A stretch of 64,000 nt of DNA, from the NCBI GenBank assembly GCA_028285035.1, contig JANQQF010000099.1, forward strand, positions 1 through 64,000. Direction: 5' to 3'. Below, piece by piece: positions 9,264 through 16,984 of this stretch (its first letter is position 1; each line of letters begins with the position of its first letter). This stretch comes from Phycisphaerae bacterium. GTDB lineage: Bacteria > Chloroflexota > Anaerolineae > 4572-78 > J111. The position numbers and the translations under genes were made by a program. The notes under the pieces were generated by a model that was not told where the DNA came from, searched no databases, and worked only from the letters and a program-made list of their open reading frames with translations.

Positions 9264-9995
9264 ATGCGCCTCATTGCCTGGAATTGTAATATGGCCCTAC
9301 ATCGTAAATATGAGGCGTTGCTTAGCTTGGCGCCGGATATAGCCGTCATCAGCGAGTGTGCCGAGCCGGAGACGGTGCAAGCGAAACTAAAAGGACAAAG
9401 CCTGCCGACAGAGGTGGTCTGGGTGGGGCAAAACCAACACAAAGGGCTGGCGGTCTTGGCGTTCAATGATTACAAGGTGTCTTTACTAGACAGCTATGAC
9501 TCTGCTTTACGCTACATTATGCCGGTCAGCATAGGTGGCCCACACGCCTTCAATTTGATGGCCGTTTGGGCGCAAAATGCCAGCGCCGGAATCACGCGTA
9601 AGGATCAACCTGGCCCCTTCCGTACAGCACTCGATCAATTCAAAGATTTGTTCACAACCAGCCCAACGGTAGCCGCTGGTGATTTCAACAATAATGTGAT
9701 TTGGGATCGGCCTGGCTGGCCGATTAACCAAGCTGATGCTATCGAAATTTTGGCCACCTATGGCTTGGTCAGTGCCTATCACGCCGTGATGCACGAGGCA
9801 CAAGGTCAAGAGACAATCCCCACCCACTACTGGCGGGATCGAAAGAAAGATGGCCCCACCTATCATCTTGATTATATTTTTATGCCACGTGATTGGGTTA
9901 ACAAACTCAATGAAATGTCTGTCGGTACCTTTGAAGATTGGTGTGGCAATAAATTGAGCGATCACGTTCCCGTAGTGATTGATGTGGAACTTTGA
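9264..9995 (+). CDS. Endonuclease/exonuclease/phosphatase-fold enzyme
   Basis: This is a 243-residue protein of the EEP (DNase I/AP endonuclease-like) superfamily. Visible family motifs are RLIAWNCNMA at the N terminus (metal-coordinating Asn), DIAVISECAEP (Glu ligand), AAGDFNNN (catalytic Asp and Asn), LDYIFMP (conserved Asp) and LSDHVPVVIDV at the C terminus (catalytic Asp-His). It should hydrolyse phosphodiester bonds in nucleic acid, a sugar phosphate or a lipid; the exact substrate is not readable. ATG 9264 is chosen over the upstream TTG 9252 because GGAG at 9254-9257 is correctly spaced from it. There is no signal peptide. The following VOC gene begins 13 bases downstream, so the two are probably co-transcribed. 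Confidence 0.85.
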   Translation: MRLIAWNCNMALHRKYEALLSLAPDIAVISECAEPETVQAKLKGQSLPTEVVWVGQNQHKGLAVLAFNDYKVSLLDSYDSALRYIMPVSIGGPHAFNLMAVWAQNASAGITRKDQPGPFRTALDQFKDLFTTSPTVAAGDFNNNVIWDRPGWPINQADAIEILATYGLVSAYHAVMHEAQGQETIPTHYWRDRKKDGPTYHLDYIFMPRDWVNKLNEMSVGTFEDWCGNKLSDHVPVVIDVEL

Positions 9996-10008
9996 CGAGG
10001 AAGAATTT

Positions 10009-10905
10009 ATGACGATTCGATACAAGCTTCATCATTTAGGTCTGATTTGCGACGATACCGAAGCCAGCACTCGCTTTTATCGGGATGTGTTAGGGCACGA
10101 AGTCACCGCTCGATTTTACAACCGGGGGATGTATGACCTGACCTTTGTTGGCAACGGAAGTGAGTTGTTGTTGGAGCTGATTGGCCCGCCTTTTGGGGCT
10201 GATGAGCAGGCTTTTCTGGAGGAACGCGGGCCAGGGATGCATCATCTTGCCTTTGCCGTGGAGGATGTGGATGTAGCCTTTGCCGACCTCGTGGCGAGGG
10301 GAGTTCGCGTCGCCTGGGAGCCACAGGATTTTCTCTTTGTTCGCCACTGTGGGGTGTATGATGATAGTGGTTTGGTCGTCGAAATTTTGCAGGAGCTTGA
10401 GCCGTTGGCCCGCCCACAGAAACGCTTAGAGATCGATTTTCTGTTGCACCACTTTGATGTTTTTAGTGATGACTGGCGACGAACCAAGCAATTTTACGCC
10501 GATCATTTCGGCTTCAAGTCTGTCTTTGAGTACATCTACAAGGAAGGCGGAGCCTTTATCTATCTGGCCGATTCTTTTTTTGACGCCGAGACGCGTCAAG
10601 CGATGATTGAGGTCATTGGTCCGCCTTATGCCGAGCCCCGTGAGTTTGAGTTTTCGAGAAAATTTGGTACAGGCATGGACCACATTGGCTATGTTGTTCA
10701 GGATGTTGGCAAAGCCTATCAGGCCGCCGTGTCCCGTGGCTCAACAGATATAGTGGAACCCTATCAAGATTATGGCACCGAGATGTGTTGGGTACAGGAT
10801 GCTGATGGAAACGATTTGGAATTTATGAAGCCTGTGCCAAAAGATGCTTTGCAGCGGGCGTTTGAAACAGGAATACCGCATCGACCGGGGCCGGGAGGCG
10901 GTTAA
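10009..10905 (+). CDS. Double-domain VOC (glyoxalase/dioxygenase superfamily) protein
   Basis: This 298-residue protein is built of two vicinal-oxygen-chelate modules, about residues 5-130 and 140-285. The first opens with LHHLGLICDDTEASTRFYRD and contains GPGMHHLAFAVEDV, which resembles methylmalonyl-CoA epimerase and glyoxalase I. The second opens with LLHHFDVFSDDWRRTKQFY and has GTGMDHIGYVVQDV and DADGNDLEFM. The His and Glu residues at the usual metal positions are present in both halves, so at least one metal site may be active. The substrate is unknown; the possibilities are an epimerase, a lyase or an extradiol-like dioxygenase. ATG 10009 has GAGGAAG seven bases upstream and replaces the longer TTG start. 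It is probably in one operon with the EEP enzyme. Confidence 0.8.
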   Translation: MTIRYKLHHLGLICDDTEASTRFYRDVLGHEVTARFYNRGMYDLTFVGNGSELLLELIGPPFGADEQAFLEERGPGMHHLAFAVEDVDVAFADLVARGVRVAWEPQDFLFVRHCGVYDDSGLVVEILQELEPLARPQKRLEIDFLLHHFDVFSDDWRRTKQFYADHFGFKSVFEYIYKEGGAFIYLADSFFDAETRQAMIEVIGPPYAEPREFEFSRKFGTGMDHIGYVVQDVGKAYQAAVSRGSTDIVEPYQDYGTEMCWVQDADGNDLEFMKPVPKDALQRAFETGIPHRPGPGGG

Positions 10906-10961
10906 TTGTGAATGGTGAATGGCAAGCTTGTTCACTTCACAATTGATAATTCACCATTCGC
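10905..10961. repeat. Heptad repeat array (family C), inverted type
   Basis: Seven-base units TGTGAAT, GGTGAAT, then CTTCACA, ATTGATA, ATTCACC follow each other with strict period 7, switching orientation midway so the array can fold into a hairpin. It begins on the stop codon of the VOC gene and ends nine bases before the end of the convergent mttB-like gene. It could also terminate transcription from both sides, though no T tract is evident. Confidence 0.8.
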
Positions 10962-10969
10962 TTTGTTCT

Positions 10970-12493
10970 TTACTTGGCCCGCCGTCGATTTTGGCGACGA
11001 TTGCTGCGTTTCCCTGTCGGGACGGGTTTTGCGGTTGCGGCGGTGGGAATCTCGGGCAAGGTGTCATCGCCGGTCAATCCAGCTCGAATGAGCCGCTCCA
11101 TCTCAGTGACCTTAGCGGGGTCGGTTTCGATGGGGGTATATGTCGCCAGACGATTGTTGACTTCGTTGGTGCAGCGCGTGATGAGATCAAGGCTGCCGTC
11201 CCGGACATAGCCATCGAGGTTGGTGCGATCATAGGCATTCCCTGGCATGTAGAGCTGCTCTTGCCAGTGGGTCATGGTATGCTCAGCGGTAATCAGATGC
11301 TGTTCCTTGAGGAGTTCCCGAGCGAGGTCTACTGTCGGCAAGTCCTCGACGATTTCCATTTCTCGGACAAAACGCAGAGCTTGCCCGCAAACCTCGTCAT
11401 CAAAGACCAGTTTTGGCAGGCTGAAAACCATTACATAATCCAGCATTCCTGGCCCTGACACGGAGTTGACTCCAGCCAAGGCCGCCAACAGGGCGCTGCC
11501 AAAGGTTTCGGCCCCAGCCTGAGCATCGAGAAACTTACTGTCACTCAAGGCCATGTAGGCTTGAGTAGGCAACCCCAACGCTTTGGCAACCGCAACGTAC
11601 GCCGCGTCGAGATGCAATGCTTCAATGCCGAGCATAGGTGAGGTGGCCTCTTTCATATGAAACTCAGCCGGGGCGCCGCCAAATAGGATGGGTGCTCCTG
11701 GTCGAACAATCTGAGCCATTGTTATGCCCGCCAACACATCGGCGGTGTGAAAAACCGTTGCCCCCATCAAGGTCACTGGGGCAATAAGGCCCATCAACGT
11801 AACCGGCACGATTTCGATGGGGATGCCAGCTTCAACACAATCGAGCAGATTCTGACAGGAGTCCTCGCTGTAACGGAAGTTGCCCGTGGCCGTAATGGTG
11901 AAAATTGCCATAGGCCGTTTGATTAAATCAGCCCGATCATCACGAAATAGCTCCATCATTTCGGCCATGCGGGGCACGCCATGTTCGGTGAATGCTCCGG
12001 AGACAACCGGCTTGTGAGAATTCACAAGACAAAGATAGAGCCGCCAAGCATCAGAGACATCTGCCTCAATATCCTCGGTTGAGAACGCTGTTGCTAGATA
12101 AGGAATGTTGGGTAACCCATCAGCAAGGCGAACATACTCCACAAAATCTTTTGTGAGCGGCGGACGCGTTTCCTGGGTGAGGTGATCAAGGATTTTGAGC
12201 CCGCTTGAGGCCGGAATAAAATGGACATTGTCACCACCTAACTCGGCGTGGGGGTGGCCCTCGCGATTGTGAAGCGTAATTGATTGTGGGGCTTGCGCTA
12301 TAGCCCAATCGACCACATCGGGCGGAAAAATAATACGTTCCCCACTGGCGTCGTAACGCAACCCGTAATCCAGGAGCCTTTCCCGTAGGGCCGTCCCTCG
12401 AATTTCAAAGCCAACCTCGTGTAAAATCCGTTTGGCTTCAGTGTAAACGTGATCGATTTGTTCTGATGATAAAACCTGCAATTTTGGGCGCAT
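10970..12493 (-). CDS. MttB-family (trimethylamine/glycine betaine) methyltransferase homologue
   Basis: This protein of about 507 residues belongs to the trimethylamine methyltransferase superfamily. Family features include the N-terminal helix [11 protein letters not shown], the Asn-His stretch [11 protein letters not shown] and [17 protein letters not shown] in the barrel. No internal stop is read through, so it is a non-pyrrolysine member; those that are characterised demethylate quaternary amines such as glycine betaine and pass the methyl to a corrinoid protein. No corrinoid protein gene is adjacent. The C terminus is a short Arg/Lys-rich tail. I prefer ATG 12493, because the longer frame would start at TTG 12574 inside a perfect inverted repeat. 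AAGGA lies about 15 bases upstream, rather far. The cytoplasmic location is inferred. Confidence 0.8.
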   Translation of the reverse strand: MRPKLQVLSSEQIDHVYTEAKRILHEVGFEIRGTALRERLLDYGLRYDASGERIIFPPDVVDWAIAQAPQSITLHNREGHPHAELGGDNVHFIPASSGLKILDHLTQETRPPLTKDFVEYVRLADGLPNIPYLATAFSTEDIEADVSDAWRLYLCLVNSHKPVVSGAFTEHGVPRMAEMMELFRDDRADLIKRPMAIFTITATGNFRYSEDSCQNLLDCVEAGIPIEIVPVTLMGLIAPVTLMGATVFHTADVLAGITMAQIVRPGAPILFGGAPAEFHMKEATSPMLGIEALHLDAAYVAVAKALGLPTQAYMALSDSKFLDAQAGAETFGSALLAALAGVNSVSGPGMLDYVMVFSLPKLVFDDEVCGQALRFVREMEIVEDLPTVDLARELLKEQHLITAEHTMTHWQEQLYMPGNAYDRTNLDGYVRDGSLDLITRCTNEVNNRLATYTPIETDPAKVTEMERLIRAGLTGDDTLPEIPTAATAKPVPTGKRSNRRQNRRRAK

Positions 12494-12533
12494 CGGTTGA
12501 TGTAGAGTCCTTTGTATTTGAGTTATCTGGCTC

Positions 12534-12586
12534 CAATGTTCTGCGTTGGAGCCGACCGACCTGAGGTGTGACAACGCAGAACATTG
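12534..12586. promoter_or_regulatory. 15-bp perfect inverted repeat upstream of the mttB-like gene
   Basis: CAATGTTCTGCGTTG at 12534-12548 is the exact reverse complement of 12572-12586, with a 23-base spacer. It lies 41 bases upstream of the preferred mttB start. It could be an operator, a leader hairpin or the arms of a tiny mobile element. No T tract follows on the minus strand. Confidence 0.7.
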
Positions 12587-12695
12587 TCACGAGGGTTGAA
12601 ATATTGAAAGGTTGGAGAGATAAATTCAACTTTCCGATAACCTTTTTAACTAATAAGCCTCACACATTCACACTTATGTTGCCTTAACCCACCCT

Positions 12696-13316
12696 CTACA
12701 ACACAAAATAAAATACGGTGAAGTAATGGGCGGTACTCCCCGCCAGGACGAACAGATGCCAGATGCCGTGTGAGTGACTTAGGCGTTCATCCAAAGCGTA
12801 GAAGATGGTGCCAAAAGTATAACACAATCCCCCAAGCAAAAGCCAAATAAAGCCAGTGAACGGCAAAACTTGAAGTAGCGGGGTGAGGGCGACGACAATT
12901 AACCAACCCATTGCCAAATAAACACCCAGCCGTAGAAACCTTAGGCCAGTTTTAGGCAGAGCATCGATAATTACACCGATGATGGCCAATCCCCAGACGA
13001 TGCCGAAGATAGACCAGCCCCACCCTCCACGCAGGGTGACTAAGGTGAAGGGGGTGTAGGTGCCGGCGATGAGCAGGTAGATGGCTTGATAATCCATCAT
13101 CAAAAAGATTGATTTTGCCTTACCTTGCGAGCTGTGGTAAAGCGTGGACACTGTATAGAGGTACAACAAGGCTGCACCGTAAATGCTAAAGCTCACAATT
13201 TTCCACGGATCACCGTCTTGCGCAGCCAAGACGATTAAGACGATTAAGCCGCATAATCCAGCAATTGCCCCTACCAGATGGCTGATACTGTTGAATCTTT
13301 CTCCCTTACGAAACAT
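12696..13316 (-). CDS. Hemolysin III (TrhA/PAQR-like) membrane protein
   Basis: This 206-residue integral membrane protein has seven predicted helices. The N-terminal EERFN-type motif is GERFNSISHLVGAIAG, the middle has STLYHSS and MDYQAIYLLIAGTYTPF, and the C terminus has HGIWHLFVLAGSTAHYF. These Ser-His, Asp and His-x3-His positions are the metal-binding signature of the Hly-III/PAQR family. The role is usually described as membrane energy or lipid homeostasis or ceramidase-like hydrolase activity; haemolysis is not implied. The start ATG 13316 is preceded by AAGGAG at ideal distance. The gene is alone, running away from the divergent MerR gene. Confidence 0.92.
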   Translation of the reverse strand: MFRKGERFNSISHLVGAIAGLCGLIVLIVLAAQDGDPWKIVSFSIYGAALLYLYTVSTLYHSSQGKAKSIFLMMDYQAIYLLIAGTYTPFTLVTLRGGWGWSIFGIVWGLAIIGVIIDALPKTGLRFLRLGVYLAMGWLIVVALTPLLQVLPFTGFIWLLLGGLCYTFGTIFYALDERLSHSHGIWHLFVLAGSTAHYFTVFYFVL

Positions 13317-13390
13317 ATGATCTCCTTGGAAAATAACCTAGTAACCTGAGTTCGATTTAAGAATTGGCGTTTATATACAACCTTGAATGC

Positions 13391-13502
13391 TGTCATTTCG
13401 ACGACGGAGGAGGAGAAATCTTGGTGTTCGGGGCTTGAATTGCTGGCAAATCAGAAGATTTCTCTCTGCGCTCCACTGCGCTCCGCTCCGTTCGAAATGA
13501 CA
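13391..13502. repeat. Dispersed nested palindrome, family A, copy 2
   Basis: The outer arms TGTCATTTCGA (13391-13401) and TCGAAATGACA (13492-13502) and the inner arms AGAAATCTT and AAGATTTCT match copy 1 at 177-272 exactly, while the loop between the inner arms differs. The compared arms show strong conservation and the centre is free to drift. Confidence 0.88.
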
Positions 13503-13610
13503 TTAATCTTACGTCGAACTCAGGTTTGTAGCATAGGCTTCTAGCCTGTTTATTTGTAGGCAGCGGTAGGCCTACATTGCATTTTAATTCGATCAAATTT
13601 AAAAAAGGGC

Positions 13611-13641
13611 TTGACTTAGAGTTAACTCTAAATTGTATACT
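13611..13641 (+). promoter_or_regulatory. MerR-type promoter with 19-bp spacer and perfect operator
   Basis: The -35 TTGACT (13611-13616) and -10 TATACT (13636-13641) are separated by 19 bases instead of 17. The spacer carries the 16-base perfect palindrome TTAGAGTTAACTCTAA (13616-13631). An over-long spacer filled by a dyad is the hallmark of promoters that MerR proteins activate by untwisting DNA. The downstream MerR gene starts only ten bases after the -10, so the transcript is almost leaderless. Confidence 0.88.
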
Positions 13642-13650
13642 GGAGGCAAG

Positions 13651-14028
13651 ATGGAATTTGAACTGACAATTCAACAAGTGGTTGAGAAAACAGGGGTGAG
13701 TCATCACACCCTGCGATATTACGAGCGGATTGGGCTAATACTGGATGTAAACCGAGCACCGAATGGACATCGCCGTTACAGCGATGATGATCTTGAATGG
13801 ATTGCGTTTTTGAAGCAGTTGAAGGCCACTGGAATGCCGCTGACTGAAATGCAGACGTTTGCCCAGTTACGACGACAAGGTCGTGGTACGGCAAGACAGC
13901 GTCGTGAAATGCTGGAGACCCATCGTAAAACGATTGTGCGAGAGATGCAAATGTTACAGGATTGCTTAACGATGGTTGATTATAAAATCGAACGGCATCG
14001 GCGGACTGAGCGGGCCGATGCTAATTAA
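13651..14028 (+). CDS. MerR family transcriptional regulator
   Basis: This 125-residue regulator has an N-terminal winged helix, TIQQVVEKTGVSHHTLRYYERIGL followed by the wing RAPNGHRRYSDDDLEWI. A dimerisation coiled coil spans residues about 75-118. There is no cysteine cluster of the CueR, ZntR or MerR metal type and no large effector domain. It therefore fits the small-molecule or aldehyde/redox-sensing subgroup that acts on two neighbouring genes. ATG 13651 is preceded by GGAGG. Autoregulation is very likely, because the promoter just upstream has the matched operator. The carbonic-anhydrase-like gene starts 25 bases downstream and probably shares the transcript. Confidence 0.92.
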   Translation: MEFELTIQQVVEKTGVSHHTLRYYERIGLILDVNRAPNGHRRYSDDDLEWIAFLKQLKATGMPLTEMQTFAQLRRQGRGTARQRREMLETHRKTIVREMQMLQDCLTMVDYKIERHRRTERADAN

Positions 14029-14053
14029 AGTAGCTAATTTCAAGGAGACTAAA

Positions 14054-14635
14054 ATGAACCAACAACAATGGCTGGGTAAAATTTTGCAGAAGAATCAACA
14101 ATTCCGACATCGGGTATCGCCAGACACCCTACCCACCGAGCGAACTCCGGGAGCGTTGGTGGTCATCACCTGCATGGACCCACGGGTGAACCTTGAGGCA
14201 ATTGGAATTCCTGGATTTGCTTCAGATGGCAGCGGCGGGTCACCTGTTCGGATTATCCGCACAATTGGGGCGATGGCCGAGCCTCGCTCGTTGGTGATTG
14301 GGATGTTTCTGGCGGGGATTCGGGAGTTTGTGGTGTTGATGCACACCGATTGTGGCTGCTCTCTGGCACATTCAAAGCTAGATGTGATTGTTGAAAATGT
14401 GGAGAAGCGACTATCTTCGGCCAAGCTGCAAGCCTTTAAGGCAATGATTGGGGAGCCATTTGATAGACAATTGGCCGATTGGTTGAAGGTATTTGCCGAA
14501 CCGAGGCAGGCTGTACAAGATGAAGTTGCCTCGATTCGATCTCTCTCCTACCTACCGGATGATGTTATTGTGCACGGTCTGCTTTACGATTTGGCCTCAG
14601 GGGGTGTCGAGGTTGTGGTGAATGGGTATGCTTAA
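14054..14635 (+). CDS. Beta-carbonic anhydrase-like protein
   Basis: This 193-residue protein has the zinc site of beta-class carbonic anhydrases. Cys40, Asp42 and Arg44 occur in VVITCMDPRVN (the C-x-D-x-R motif), and His97 and Cys100 in LMHTDCGC (H-x2-C). The Asp-Arg dyad is intact, so hydration of CO2 to bicarbonate is plausible. The protein lacks a signal peptide and is cytoplasmic. ATG 14054 with AAGGAG seven bases upstream is used in place of the longer open frame, whose first 26 residues overlap the MerR gene. The tandem arrangement behind a MerR regulator suggests inducible expression, perhaps on carbon or oxidative stress; the inducer is not known. Confidence 0.85.
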   Translation: MNQQQWLGKILQKNQQFRHRVSPDTLPTERTPGALVVITCMDPRVNLEAIGIPGFASDGSGGSPVRIIRTIGAMAEPRSLVIGMFLAGIREFVVLMHTDCGCSLAHSKLDVIVENVEKRLSSAKLQAFKAMIGEPFDRQLADWLKVFAEPRQAVQDEVASIRSLSYLPDDVIVHGLLYDLASGGVEVVVNGYA

Positions 14636-14643
14636 AATGAACG

Positions 14644-15105
14644 TTACTTAGATTCTTTTTCCAAATGTCGCTTCAAGGCATTGAGCCGCATTTTTGTTTC
14701 CCGATAGAAGAAGAAATTCATAATCGGTTCTAAAAACCATTTTAGCTGGCGTGGTTTGGATTTGAAGTTGTAAGTATAAGTTACTCGAGACTGATTATTT
14801 GCGAGTTTATCGTGCTTTAGGGTAGCGGCAAACTTTTCGAAAAATGGTGGGTTGTTGGTTAGCTTGATAGCGGCCACCTTGCCGCGGGTGAAGGAAATAT
14901 ACTCGGTTTCAAGGGCAAGGCCACCGACCAGCCATTTGCCTGCACAGACTGAACGCACCCCTTTGCCTGCAGCCTTGGCCCCGTTCAAGAGATAGGCCTT
15001 TCTGAGTAGGGTGTCCCACGCCAATCGATTTTCATAATCGTGGATTATATCAAACACATCTTCACAACTGCGATTGATGACAATGGAGGTTGAGGCTTTT
15101 GGCAT
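14644..15105 (-). CDS. SRPBCC/polyketide-cyclase-like lipid-binding protein
   Basis: This protein of about 153 residues has the START/SRPBCC layout: an N-terminal strand STSIVINRSCEDVFDIIHDYENRLAWDTL, antiparallel strands in the middle with VTYTYNFKSKP, and a C-terminal amphipathic helix KMRLNALKRHLE. Proteins of this fold bind hydrophobic ligands or catalyse aromatase/cyclase steps; no catalytic residues can be assigned. ATG 15105, with GGAG eight bases upstream, is preferred, since the longer frame begins with an unlikely basic 48-residue extension. It ends nine bases from the convergent carbonic anhydrase gene. Confidence 0.78.
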   Translation of the reverse strand: MPKASTSIVINRSCEDVFDIIHDYENRLAWDTLLRKAYLLNGAKAAGKGVRSVCAGKWLVGGLALETEYISFTRGKVAAIKLTNNPPFFEKFAATLKHDKLANNQSRVTYTYNFKSKPRQLKWFLEPIMNFFFYRETKMRLNALKRHLEKESK

Positions 15106-15261
15106 AAGATTGCTCCAGTGAAATAGCTTTAAGGTAGGAATCCGAAAGTGCACGCCTAAGTTCCTTTGGATTGGTTTCCTTATTTTTATCATCTTGGTGG
15201 CGCGTGAACCACTAAATAAATGACGATCAACTCTGGTATTTGGTTGCAAAATTGGTGGATC

Positions 15262-16899
15262 TTACAAACGACTCAAAATTGAGTACAGCAATTGGGCATA
15301 TAACACTTTGAAGATGACGCCGAGGGGGATGGCCATGGTGAAGCCAATGTTCGGGAGGTGAGTTTTTGCCCGCTCGGAGAGATAGGAATAAACGGCTGGC
15401 TGGGAGGCAATCATCCCTGCTACGAGACTGAAGGGCATTCCCATAATTTTGTGTCCAATGATAAGAGAAACCGTGGTGAGAGTTAATACAACTGCGACCG
15501 AGACAAACACCAAAAGTAATACGGTGTTTCCTAAGGCTAAATTTTCCAAGGCATTACCAGATCGCACCCCGATGGCAGCCAGCAGGAAGATTAAACCGAT
15601 TTGTTGTAACGCTTGGGTAGCACTGTAGGGTAACGTCCAAACAATAGAACCGGTGCGGCGAACGGCCCCTAAAATCAGGGCGATGATGAGGGTGCCCCCA
15701 GCTGAACCAATCTGAAAGGTCGCGCCACCGGGCAAGGTGATACTGACCAGTCCTAACAGTAAACCAAAGGTGATACCAAAGCCAAAAGAGAGCAGGTTGA
15801 CCTGACTAACCGCGCGATAAGAGTCGCCGAATAAATCGATGACTTCAGGCATATCTGTGCGTCGAGCCAGCACTCGTACCCGGTCGCCCAACTCTAACAT
15901 GATGTCACGCGTCCCGAGCAGGTCAGTATCCCCCCGTCGCACCCGCGTGATCAAGGCCCCAAAACGCTCTTTGAGATCAAGGGCGGCGATAGATTGACCA
16001 ACGACATCGGGGTTGGAAACAAAGAGACGACGTTTAACATAAATGCTTTGCTCGATGAAGATGTTGTTGTCGGCAGGTTGGCCCAAATTTTGGATCACCG
16101 CCTCGATATTATCAATTTCTCCGGCTAGAAAGATGATGTCCCCTAAATGTAAATGTGTCTCACCCGTCACCAAGCTGATATGGTCATTACGGTACAGTCG
16201 GCCAAAAATAACATCCCAATTGTGATCCCGTTGCAGTTGACGCAAGGGGATGTTTGTCATTTCGGGATTGGTCACCTCGATGGCTTGATTGATGATCTCC
16301 TGAGGCATCGGGTAGAGATCACGCACGGATAAAGCTTCAGCTTGGAAATCGATCTTCCACAACGTTTGGAGGCCCGTGATAATCAGGATACGACCAAGAA
16401 CGCCGATGGGGTAGCCGATGGCGAAGGCGATAGCTGTGGCGGCCAGGGCGTTGGTTGCGTCTGTCGGCGGCAAGGTGGCAGTGATTAAGTCAAGGGTGGC
16501 GGCCAAGCCAGCGGTGCTGGTACCCACCCCGCTGAAAACGCCTGCCATTGCCCCTGGCGTGAAATCGAGCCAAAGAAAGAAGCCCACCAGTAGCACGGCT
16601 GGCAAGGTGAGAAAAAACATAATGAAAGCCAACTGGCGGACACCCTCTTCCCGTAATGCTCGGAAAAAGTTGGACCCATTGTTGAGGCCAATCGCGTACA
16701 CAAAAATAACCAGCCCCAACTGGATAACAAAGGCAGGTAAGGTTAGATTTGCATCATAGCCCCCAAAAAACAGGCCCACAAACAGCACTGCCGCCGACCC
16801 TAATCGGATGCCCAGAAACTCAATCTGCCCCACGGCATAGCCCAACGCTGTGACTACAAATAAGAGTAATAGAGGATTCTCTCGTAGTAGCTCAATCAC
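15262..16899 (-). CDS. AspT/YidE/YbjL-type transporter with two RCK-C domains
   Basis: This 545-residue membrane protein has the duplicated AspT/YidE layout. A helical block spans residues 1-195 and a second spans 370-545. Between them are two cytoplasmic TrkA-C (RCK-C) modules, about 205-290 and 295-370, with the typical end phrases LHLGDIIFLAGE and LELGDRVRVLARR. The motif GVGTSTAGLAATL in the first half matches the GAGxxT repeat region of the aspartate:alanine exchanger family, and SQPAVYSYLSER is its counterpart in the second half. It probably exchanges carboxylates or amino acids; the substrate is not predictable. The frame opens with GTG 16899 without a good ribosome-binding site. Confidence 0.85.
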   Translation of the reverse strand: MIELLRENPLLLLFVVTALGYAVGQIEFLGIRLGSAAVLFVGLFFGGYDANLTLPAFVIQLGLVIFVYAIGLNNGSNFFRALREEGVRQLAFIMFFLTLPAVLLVGFFLWLDFTPGAMAGVFSGVGTSTAGLAATLDLITATLPPTDATNALAATAIAFAIGYPIGVLGRILIITGLQTLWKIDFQAEALSVRDLYPMPQEIINQAIEVTNPEMTNIPLRQLQRDHNWDVIFGRLYRNDHISLVTGETHLHLGDIIFLAGEIDNIEAVIQNLGQPADNNIFIEQSIYVKRRLFVSNPDVVGQSIAALDLKERFGALITRVRRGDTDLLGTRDIMLELGDRVRVLARRTDMPEVIDLFGDSYRAVSQVNLLSFGFGITFGLLLGLVSITLPGGATFQIGSAGGTLIIALILGAVRRTGSIVWTLPYSATQALQQIGLIFLLAAIGVRSGNALENLALGNTVLLLVFVSVAVVLTLTTVSLIIGHKIMGMPFSLVAGMIASQPAVYSYLSERAKTHLPNIGFTMAIPLGVIFKVLYAQLLYSILSRL

Positions 16900-16984
16900 G
16901 AGGGGAGTATAGCACGGGGGGAAAGGGGAGCAAATTGGAGAAATAGAAGGGGATTACTGGCCTTGCGATTTTTATAGCTTGTTT

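Larger units (their letters stand above)
13317..13650. other. Divergent intergenic region with repeats and MerR promoter
   Basis: This region contains no gene. It holds palindrome family A copy 2 (13391-13502), a short block around AGGCTTCTAGCCT and GTAGGCCTAC (about 13530-13576) that looks like another dispersed palindrome, and the MerR-type promoter at 13611-13641. Confidence 0.7.

Noticed and set aside
9008..9466. 152-codon frame on the minus strand
   Set aside because: It overlaps the start of the endonuclease-like gene and contains a decayed repeat; amino-acid composition is unlike a real protein.
10919..11458. 179-codon plus-strand frame
   Set aside because: It lies antisense inside the MttB-like gene, which has clear family motifs.
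10970..12574. Pyrrolysine-containing MttB
   Set aside because: No internal TAG is read through, and no pyl genes are seen; it fits the non-pyrrolysine members.
12534..12586. Inverted repeat as coding sequence of the MttB-like N terminus
   Set aside because: It would require a TTG start within the right arm; the inner ATG at 12493 begins the conserved family sequence.
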